From positions 1-28,574 of the forward strand of contig CBFIHZ010000042.1 of NCBI GenBank assembly GCA_965662545.1: 28,574 nt of DNA. Reading direction: 5' to 3'. The position numbers and the translations under genes are program-made. The stretch comes from CPC320 sp002684375. GTDB lineage: Bacteria; Pseudomonadota; Alphaproteobacteria; Rhodobacterales; Rhodobacteraceae. Positions within the stretch are counted from its first letter, which is position 1. Every line of letters starts with the position of its first letter. Under the pieces are notes generated by a model. It saw only the letters and a list, made by a program, of their open reading frames with translations, made no database searches and was not told where the DNA came from. Below, piece after piece: positions 23,602 through 28,574 of this stretch.

Positions 23602-24209
23602 GACCCTTTACCGTACTAACCGGTGACTGCGTTTTGATGCCCTCGGAAAATATTGATACCGACCAGTTGATACCAGCCCGTTTTATGAACAGGACGCGTT
23701 CTTCTGGGTACGGCGGGTATCTTTTTTATGATTTACGCTATGACGCGCACGGTGCGCAAATACCTGAATTTGAGCTGAACAAAACGAGTGGATCAGAAGT
23801 AATCTTGGTCGGTGGCCAAAATTTTGGCTGTGGGTCATCACGGGAAGCGGCAGTTTACGCGCTGCTAGATTATGGATTCCGGGCCATTGTGGCACCGAGC
23901 TTTGGCGATATATTTCGCAACAATGCAAGCAAAAATGGACTTTTGACGGTGCCTCTTACGGATCAAGATCATACTGAATTTGTCGAACAGTTGTCGCAAT
24001 CGGGGTCTACGAATGTCAAAATTGATCTGGCGATGCAAACACTTGGATTTACGTCTGGCGCCAACTTTAGCTTTGAGATTGACCCCGCAATCAAACGCAA
24101 GATGTTGCAGGGGATCGATGATCTTGCTGAAACTTTGCAATACAAAGCCATGATAGAGAATTTCGAAACGAAGTATCTTCAAAGCAAACCGTGGCTATTT
24201 CCGAAATAA
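23598..24209 (+). CDS. LeuD-family hydro-lyase small subunit (catabolic paralogue)
   Basis: Start at ATG 23598 (MRPFTVLTGDCVLMPSENID), overlapping the large-subunit stop as ATGA; a longer frame from 23541 is not supported. The 203-residue swivel domain has NIDTDQLIPARFM near residue 18 and GGQNFGCGSSREAAVYAL near residue 72, the substrate-binding serine/arginine loop. Length matches LeuD (about 200). It forms the heterodimeric hydratase with the preceding subunit. It is the last gene of the catabolic run; no further gene precedes the tRNA. The substrate is inferred to be a substituted maleate rather than isopropylmaleate. Confidence 0.88.
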   Translation: MRPFTVLTGDCVLMPSENIDTDQLIPARFMNRTRSSGYGGYLFYDLRYDAHGAQIPEFELNKTSGSEVILVGGQNFGCGSSREAAVYALLDYGFRAIVAPSFGDIFRNNASKNGLLTVPLTDQDHTEFVEQLSQSGSTNVKIDLAMQTLGFTSGANFSFEIDPAIKRKMLQGIDDLAETLQYKAMIENFETKYLQSKPWLFPK

Positions 24210-24566
24210 GTTTAAATGAAGTGGCTTCGATATAATCTGACAACGCCCCATCTAAGGGTACGTTGAGAGGCGGGTTCGCATCGGCATCGACAGTATAAAC
24301 CTTGTTAAAATTAGCGACCAGATGTGGTCGCTGGCATTGGATGAAATAACTGACTTTACCCCTAGCCAGAATTTGGTTAGACCCACTTTAAGATTCGAAC
24401 AGGTCCTATGGGTGACGCTACCGGTTCATTCAAGTTCGTTTCTGGCTACGATAGTTTGTTTGGTGCTTTGTTGTTTTTGATCTAGGTGGCTTTCCCGACG
24501 GTTTTACGACCGGAAAGAAAATCCTTAGGCCTATGAGCAAAAAAATGGCCCTGAACAAGCATTAGT
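24210..24566. other. Intergenic stretch with one perfect hairpin
   Basis: No gene is visible. AGCGACCA at 24313-24320 pairs perfectly with TGGTCGCT at 24325-24332 around a 4-base loop, about 100 bases after the LeuD-type stop. There is no T run behind it, so if it ends the operon it is not a classical intrinsic terminator; it could stabilise the mRNA 3' end. Confidence 0.5.
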
Positions 24567-24652
24567 GCCCAAGTGGCGGAACGGTAGACGCAGGGGATTC
24601 AAAATCCCCCGCCAGTAATGGCGTGAGAGTTCGATTCTCTCCTTGGGCACCA
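24567..24652 (+). tRNA. tRNA-Leu (anticodon CAA)
   Basis: Acceptor GCCCAAG at 24567-24573 pairs with CTTGGGC at 24642-24648, followed by an encoded ACCA. The anticodon stem GGGGA/TCCCC encloses the loop TTCAAAA, giving anticodon CAA. A long variable arm (around GCCAGTAATGGC) identifies a class II leucine tRNA, and the T-arm GAGAGTTCGATTCTCTC is intact. With 86 bases it is full length. It serves as the likely attachment site for the integrase just downstream. Confidence 0.95.
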
Positions 24653-24685
24653 CTTTTACACTGATTTTACCTTGTTTTCATGGAT

Positions 24686-24708
24686 AACCAGTTGTAATGC
24701 TGGTTTTT
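24686..24708 (+). terminator. Intrinsic terminator after tRNA-Leu
   Basis: AACCAG at 24686-24691 pairs with CTGGTT at 24700-24705 around an 8-base loop and runs directly into a T tract. It lies 34 bases past the tRNA, as expected for termination of the tRNA transcript. Confidence 0.6.
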
Positions 24709-24709
24709 A

Positions 24710-24738
24710 GGAACCCTTTTTAGTCGAAAAGGGAACCC
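24710..24738. repeat. Direct repeats and hairpin between tRNA and integrase
   Basis: GGAACCC occurs at 24710-24716 and 24732-24738, and between them CCCTTTT (24714-24720) pairs with AAAAGGG (24727-24733). The layout, between the presumed attachment core in the tRNA 3' end and the integrase start, is where arm-type integrase or excisionase sites often lie. Functional assignment is inference. Confidence 0.35.
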
Positions 24739-24764
24739 GCTGGGTCACAAACAGGAATACCCTA

Positions 24765-26096
24765 ATGGCCGCCTCTGACGATAATTCCTCGAACAACCTC
24801 GAGGACACGCCCATGAAACTGCCCCCCTTCACCGAGATAAAAGCCGATGGTCACTACCGATATCGACGCCGTGTGCCTAAGAAACTAGCTGCACTGCTGG
24901 GTAAAGAGCGCCTGTATCGCAACCTGGGCAAGACCTATGATTCTGCTCTGAGGAATTGGCCAGCGGCCCATCAGGAGATTGAGTCGCTGTTTAGTAACAC
25001 CGCTGTGGTGGCCGAGAAGCAGAACGAGCGGGAGAAGGTACTGCTGCTAGTTGCCAATCACTTCGGTACTGAGGCAGCGGAGTTGCTGGCGGCAGGCCAG
25101 ATTGATGAGACCCTGAGTATGGCGCTGTGGGACTTCTCGGATACCATTGAAGGGAAGGTCAGCAAGACCACTCAAGCCCAGCTGGCCAACGCCTCCCTGC
25201 CAGAGGAAGTGGTTACCCTGGGAGACGTGCTAGACGCCTACTACGAGGGGAACACCTCAGGCAGTGCTGCCAAGGACCACCGCCAGAAGACCAGACTGGA
25301 ACGCTGCAAGACAGACCTCGTGGCTGCCCTGGGACGGGTGAAGGTCTATGACCTGTCTCATACCGAGATTACTCGGAAGAATGCCAATGCCTATCGGGAT
25401 CACCTACTGAAGCGGTTGTCTCCAAGTAGTGTCCTGCGCAATAAGAACGCGATCAATGCAGCCCTAAACTGGTACCTGAAGGAACACGGGTTGGAACTGA
25501 CCAACCCCTTCAATGGTATGTTGGTGAAGAATGCCGGGGCCAGTAAGGACGACAGGCTGCCACTGTCCGATGAGGACCTCCTGCTGTTGAATGAGACCTA
25601 CAGAGATACTGATGCAGAGGTGTACTACCTACTGCTGCGAGAGACAGGTCTACGGGTATCTGAGCTAGCCGGTATCCAGGTAGGTGATGTCAGTCTACAG
25701 GATCGCAGCCTGCACGTTCAGCCAAATGACATTCGTGGTCTCAAGACCAAGGGGTCCCAGCGGGTTATTCCCCTGTCTGATGCCTCCCTGGCAGCACTGC
25801 AACAGCATCGGCAGGGTAAAGACGACAGAGACCCGGTGTTCCCGCGCTATGCCCGTACAAACGGCAACACCTCCCTGTCTGCCATGATGATGAAGCACTT
25901 TCGCAAAGCCATCACAGATCCAAAGAAGAGCCTGCACAGTCTGCGCCACAGGATGAAGGACGCCCTGCGCAACACAGGCTGCGGGGATGAACTCGGCAAG
26001 AGCATCCTAGGTCACACCACTTCCGGGGTCTCTGCACGCTACGGATCCGGGCACTCGGTCGAGACCATGCGGGAAGCCTTGGAGAAGGTTTGGTAA
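24765..26096 (+). CDS. Tyrosine recombinase/site-specific integrase
   Basis: A 443-residue phage-type integrase. The N-terminal region (YRYRRRVPKKLAALLG, about residues 27-42) matches the opening domain found in many proteobacterial island integrases. A SAM-like core-binding domain spans roughly 150-255. The catalytic domain has Arg in TGLRVSELAG, Lys in LKTKGSQRVIPLS, HxxR in LHSLRHRMKDAL, His in LGHTTSG and the nucleophilic Tyr in SARYGSG, so it looks active. ATG 24765 has AGGA 8 bases upstream; ATG 24813, with GAGGA 7 bases upstream, is an equally good start. It reads away from the adjacent tRNA-Leu, the standard arrangement for an island inserted at a tRNA 3' end. Its CTG-rich codon use differs from the upstream operon, consistent with transfer. 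Confidence 0.93.
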   Translation: MAASDDNSSNNLEDTPMKLPPFTEIKADGHYRYRRRVPKKLAALLGKERLYRNLGKTYDSALRNWPAAHQEIESLFSNTAVVAEKQNEREKVLLLVANHFGTEAAELLAAGQIDETLSMALWDFSDTIEGKVSKTTQAQLANASLPEEVVTLGDVLDAYYEGNTSGSAAKDHRQKTRLERCKTDLVAALGRVKVYDLSHTEITRKNANAYRDHLLKRLSPSSVLRNKNAINAALNWYLKEHGLELTNPFNGMLVKNAGASKDDRLPLSDEDLLLLNETYRDTDAEVYYLLLRETGLRVSELAGIQVGDVSLQDRSLHVQPNDIRGLKTKGSQRVIPLSDASLAALQQHRQGKDDRDPVFPRYARTNGNTSLSAMMMKHFRKAITDPKKSLHSLRHRMKDALRNTGCGDELGKSILGHTTSGVSARYGSGHSVETMREALEKVW

Positions 26097-26221
26097 ATAT
26101 CTTGCTTATAAATTCATACTTTCTAAGCTGAGGTCCAACTAAATTGGGCAAACCAAATGGTTACTTGCCTTATGAAATGTTTTCCAACAGTTTCATATAA
26201 AATGTATTTAAGGCGTTTAAA

Positions 26222-26917
26222 ATGATCGAAGAACCCAAGCTCCTAAGAATAAACCCAAATACTCCACGACCCTCGGGGAAACAAATTAATGCTCTCAGGA
26301 AGGTTCCAACTGGCGTTGCCAACGATGCTATGTGGGGAAAAGGTGCATTTTCCAAAAACATCAACCATATTGATCCTTACGGATCTATTGCTAAGCATGC
26401 GATTGGACCTGCATTAACTGTCGATGCAGGCCCTGGGGATATTCTGGCCTTACTAGCATCGTTTAAGTTCATCAAATCGGGAGATATCGTCCTTTCTGCA
26501 TTTGGCGCCTATCAAGGCTGTGCAGCTGCTGGCGATAGAGTCTCTGGAATGATGAAAAATTGCGGTGCTGCAGGTTTTATTACGGACGGGCCGATGCGAG
26601 ACCTTTCAGGCTTAAGAGATGTGGGATTACCTGCTTGGTGTACTGGCCTGACACCGGCTTCCCCAGTAAGCAAAGGTCCTGGCTCAGTGGGCTTAGACAT
26701 TGAGATTGGCGGTGTTCGGGTTTCTTCTGGGGATATTATCATCGCAGATATCGATGGAATTGTAGCAATTCCATTGGCAGAATTAGACGAAATTACGAAA
26801 AGGTGTCATGAAATCTTGGAACTCGAAGCGAGTTTAGATCAAAAAGTAAGAGATGGATTGATGGTTCCAGAGGAGATTGAAGAATTACTTGCAAGCGATA
26901 AAGTCGAGTACAGGTAA
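26222..26917 (+). CDS. RraA/4-hydroxy-4-methyl-2-oxoglutarate aldolase family protein
   Basis: A 231-residue member of the RraA-like fold. The characteristic region runs from GCAAAGDRVSGMMKNCGAAG to TDGPMRDLSGLRDVGLPAW, including the Arg-Asp pair of the metal- and pyruvate-binding site of the class II aldolases of this family. GLDIEIGGVRVSSGDIIIAD and DGIVAIP further on are typical. Catalytic members cleave 4-hydroxy-4-methyl-2-oxoglutarate or 4-carboxy-4-hydroxy-2-oxoadipate to pyruvate plus an oxo acid, or decarboxylate oxaloacetate; RraA itself only inhibits RNase E. The conserved Arg-Asp argues for an enzyme. AAGG 8 bases before the ATG supports the start. It is more AT-rich than the integrase and appears to be island cargo, paired with a convergent DUF1330 gene. 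Confidence 0.8.
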   Translation: MIEEPKLLRINPNTPRPSGKQINALRKVPTGVANDAMWGKGAFSKNINHIDPYGSIAKHAIGPALTVDAGPGDILALLASFKFIKSGDIVLSAFGAYQGCAAAGDRVSGMMKNCGAAGFITDGPMRDLSGLRDVGLPAWCTGLTPASPVSKGPGSVGLDIEIGGVRVSSGDIIIADIDGIVAIPLAELDEITKRCHEILELEASLDQKVRDGLMVPEEIEELLASDKVEYR

Positions 26918-26932
26918 TTCGACTGAATTGCT

Positions 26933-27223
26933 TTAGAGCCCCTCTACAATGGTTTGAACACTGGTTGAAGCAGATCTGCGAAGGGCTTTAGCTGTTGAGT
27001 ATTCTTCTGAGTGGTACCAATCGTGCGCAGCTTGATAGGATGGAAAACGTATAACCACGTTGCGATCACCAGACGGTTCGCCTTCATAACTTACAGATTG
27101 TCCCCCTCGCACTAAAAACTCACCACCATAATGCTCAATTGTGGGTAAAACTAACTTGATGTACTCGGCATAAATTTCCGGATCGGTAACGCTGATTTGA
27201 GCAATGACATAACCAAAAGCCAA
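26933..27223 (-). CDS. DUF1330 family protein, TTG start
   Basis: The open frame reaches back to 27487, but only the last 96 codons resemble a protein family: AFGYVIAQISVTDPEIYAEY, GGEFLVRGG, NVVIRFPSYQAAHDWYHSEEY are the hallmarks of DUF1330, a small ferredoxin-like (dimeric alpha/beta barrel) fold of about 95 residues. A TTG at 27221-27223 lies 8 bases after AAGGA on the minus strand and gives exactly this length, so it is chosen as the start; the upstream part (27224-27487) is then non-coding. Function of the family is not established; relatives include small monooxygenase-like and muconolactone-isomerase-like folds. It converges on the aldolase-family gene with a 15-base gap. Confidence 0.75.
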   Translation of the reverse strand: MAFGYVIAQISVTDPEIYAEYIKLVLPTIEHYGGEFLVRGGQSVSYEGEPSGDRNVVIRFPSYQAAHDWYHSEEYSTAKALRRSASTSVQTIVEGL

Positions 27224-27614
27224 TGAATTTTTCCTTCTGCTGAAGTGAGCAATAAAGGTACCAGATCGGGCGAAAAAAGCAAAGAGACTAACTGCCCGAC
27301 CCATTAGCACTCGAGCACACAATATAGACACCGCTAAATGTCTGGTAGCAGGAGGTACAGAGGCTCCCAGAGTGGACGCAAGTGACCCCTTCTTGCTGTC
27401 TACGATGACCTCCCCCATCCAGCTAGCATGGTGCTCTAGAGAGCGGCTCTCCTGGCTAAAGCACACCAAGGTTGAGAGATTTAACACTCCGTAATTAAAC
27501 CAAAATAGAGATCGCTAATGATATATTGATTAGCTGAAATACAGGACCCTCTGAGCGGCCTTAGTGATCCTATATCGTCCCATATATTTTCAAAACCTAA
27601 CGAAAGAATTCAAC
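27224..27614. other. Intergenic stretch between DUF1330 and phage-like genes
   Basis: The minus-strand frame that continues open over 27224-27487 has no family resemblance and is treated as non-coding leader of the DUF1330 gene. I see no other gene. The 9-base word GGACCCTCT at 27543-27551 recurs near the right edge of the window, as does GATCCTATA (27566-27574), but two short words do not make a supported repeat. Confidence 0.4.
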
Positions 27615-27836
27615 ATGACAACACCAACACCTCTACCTCCTCAGCGGAGTCGACCAAGTCGCCTGTACAACATCTTCAACAAAGAAACAGATGAGCTGAT
27701 CCTGGCAAACACCACCATCCACCATGCGTTGAGAACCCTGAGGTTCACCAAGGCGTCCTCCAGCAGTAACCTACGCAACACTGCACGCTACGAGCGGCAC
27801 TCTTTTGAGGGATACTATGCCCGCTTCGCTGACTAA
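27615..27836 (+). CDS. Small hypothetical island/phage protein, 73 aa
   Basis: The start is placed at ATG 27615 (MTTPTPLPPQRSRPSRLYNI) with a weak GAAAG site upstream; an earlier ATG at 27564 is possible. The protein has a Pro/Arg-rich N-terminus, a middle segment NKETDELILANTTIHHALRTLR that could be a short helical DNA-associated domain, and a Tyr-rich end. No family recognised. Its last bases overlap a 28-codon frame that starts behind a good ribosome binding site, so it probably heads a small phage-like operon. Confidence 0.5.
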   Translation: MTTPTPLPPQRSRPSRLYNIFNKETDELILANTTIHHALRTLRFTKASSSSNLRNTARYERHSFEGYYARFAD

Positions 27837-27903
27837 TCTGGCAAAGGCCGCCACAGACTATAACTTCAGCAGACAAAGTAAGCCAGCCTATCGCAACGCC
27901 TGA
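27817..27903 (+). CDS. 28-residue leader ORF in frame with the next gene
   Basis: ATG 27817 follows GAGG by 6 bases, a strong ribosome binding site for this region. The 28-codon frame (MPASLTNLAKAATDYNFSRQ...) overlaps the end of the previous gene by 20 bases and ends at TGA 27901-27903. It is in the same frame as the winged-helix gene that begins at GTG 27913, with only that TGA and 9 bases between. It may be a coupled leader or the original N-terminus of a gene interrupted by a stop mutation. Confidence 0.35.
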   Translation: MPASLTNLAKAATDYNFSRQSKPAYRNA

Positions 27904-27912
27904 ATCAGAGCC

Positions 27913-28506
27913 GTGTGTAGCGATGACAGTATCACAGGGCCCAGCAACCACCTTGCCCACCTGCTAAACTACTTCGTGAACTCGAAGAGTGGGCTCTGCT
28001 GTCCAGCGCAGGACACCCTGGCAAAGACTGGTGGCATCAGTGTCAGCACAGTAAAGCGAAGTCTGAGTGCCCTGGAACAGGCTGGCTACATTCACCGGGT
28101 GAAGGCTGTGAAAGGACAGCACACCTTCAACTGCTACTTCCTACTGCAGCCAGATCAATCACTGGACAATATCGTGGGTAATGACAGTCTGATTGATGAC
28201 AGTGATGTGTTTGTGACTACCACCGCTCAGAGAGAGCTGCCGTATCCCTCTAACCATAGCTCAGACAGACCCCTAGTAGCTGCAACCATAGCTCAGAGAG
28301 ACCCGTACGGGGGGTCAGAGAGAACCAATAACATTAGAAATAACCTTAGCTCTGAACTCCTGATTTTGATTGATGATAGAGAAGACATAATCTCATCGGC
28401 TGCGCCGAGAACATTAGCCTCAGCAGACATATCAAAAGAAGAAACAACAACAGAAAAGACAGAGCCACGTAAACTGGGTGAGGTAAGGTTCGAGGATATG
28501 TTCTGA
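27913..28506 (+). CDS. Winged-helix DNA-binding protein, possible phage replication protein
   Basis: A 197-residue protein from GTG 27913. Residues ~10-65 form a helix-turn-helix of the type found in phage replication initiators and related regulators (NHLAHLLNYFVNSKSG, LCCPAQDTLAKTGGISVSTV, KRSLSALEQAGYIHRVK). The rest is low-complexity, rich in Ser, Asp, Glu and Thr, ending KLGEVRFEDMF, a short acidic/hydrophobic tail that could be an interaction motif. The GTG lacks a strong ribosome binding site, and an in-frame TGA lies 9 bases upstream behind a well-initiated 28-codon frame, so the true N-terminus is uncertain. Internal DNA repeats at 28225-28304 lie in this gene. Confidence 0.6.
   Translation: MCSDDSITGPSNHLAHLLNYFVNSKSGLCCPAQDTLAKTGGISVSTVKRSLSALEQAGYIHRVKAVKGQHTFNCYFLLQPDQSLDNIVGNDSLIDDSDVFVTTTAQRELPYPSNHSSDRPLVAATIAQRDPYGGSERTNNIRNNLSSELLILIDDREDIISSAAPRTLASADISKEETTTEKTEPRKLGEVRFEDMF
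28225..28304. repeat. Three direct repeats inside the winged-helix gene
   Basis: The word GCTCAGA(G/C)AGA occurs at 28225, 28259 and 28291, spaced 34 and 32 bases; the last two copies extend to about 21 bases with one mismatch (AACCATAGCTCAGA then C or G, then AGACCC). The spacing is not a multiple of three, so the copies fall in different frames relative to the protein, pointing to conservation at DNA level. A GACCC/GGGTC inverted repeat at 28300-28316 follows. This resembles origin iterons within a replication gene, but is only three copies. Confidence 0.4.
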
Positions 28507-28574
28507 GTTAAAGATCAAGAACAAAGAGATCCTATAGGGACCCTCTAACCCTCCTCATATAGGGGACCCGTAAG

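Noticed and set aside
22213..24209. Leucine biosynthesis leuCD
   Set aside because: No leuA or leuB and a catabolic operon context; kept as a LeuCD-family pair with a different likely substrate.
27224..27487. N-terminal 88-codon extension of the DUF1330 gene
   Set aside because: No resemblance to the family, and a TTG with a good ribosome binding site gives the normal length.
1..28574. CRISPR array, rRNA genes or toxin-antitoxin pair
   Set aside because: No regularly spaced repeats of the right size, no rRNA-like sequence and no recognisable toxin or antitoxin family were seen.

Overview
The window looks like chromosomal DNA of an alphaproteobacterium, probably a marine Rhodobacterales (Roseobacter-like) lineage. 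This is inferred from the moderately GC-rich coding regions, the Liv-type transporter architecture and the long runs of overlapping catabolic genes. No rRNA or other phylogenetic marker is present, so the assignment is tentative.

Layout. Positions 1-2.3 kb are AT-rich and gene-poor, with a few possible micro-ORFs and one 90-codon orphan gene. An aspartate/glutamate-racemase-family gene follows (2311-3066, minus), then a stand-alone Old-Yellow-Enzyme/2,4-dienoyl-CoA-reductase-type flavoprotein with a 4Fe-4S cluster (3801-5762). From 5.8 to 7.7 kb lies a second gene-poor, apparently decayed stretch. It carries one of two related ~105-bp miniature inverted-repeat elements; the other copy is at 612-716.

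From 7.76 to 24.2 kb is a large catabolic locus: a tautomerase-NTF2 fusion, a second NTF2-like protein, a divergent Asp/Glu/hydantoin-racemase-like protein lacking both catalytic cysteines, a GntR/UTRA regulator and a complete Liv-type ABC importer (periplasmic protein with a Tat signal, two permeases, two ATPases). These are followed by an isocitrate-lyase/2-methylisocitrate-lyase family C-C lyase, HyuB, HyuA, an isochorismatase-fold hydrolase whose nucleophilic Cys is replaced by Gly, a fumarate-reductase/TcuA-like flavoprotein, and a catabolic LeuC/LeuD-type hydro-lyase pair. Most neighbours overlap by 4-8 bp or are separated by a few bases.

Taken together the genes suggest a route that imports a small cyclic amide or imide (or hydantoin/lactam), opens it with ATP (HyuAB), converts the product to a dicarboxylate, dehydrogenates it to a maleate-type acid, hydrates it (LeuCD-like) and splits the hydroxy-diacid (ICL-like) into a 2-oxo acid and a carboxylate. 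The enzyme classes are read from sequence; the substrate and the order are inference. I do not recognise this gene set as a described pathway, and it is the main discovery candidate here.

At 24567 a tRNA-Leu(CAA) marks the junction with a mobile island: a tyrosine integrase lies just downstream, followed by an RraA/HMG-aldolase-family gene, a DUF1330 gene and phage-like small genes including a winged-helix protein with internal DNA repeats. The island continues past the right edge; its distal attachment site is not in the window.
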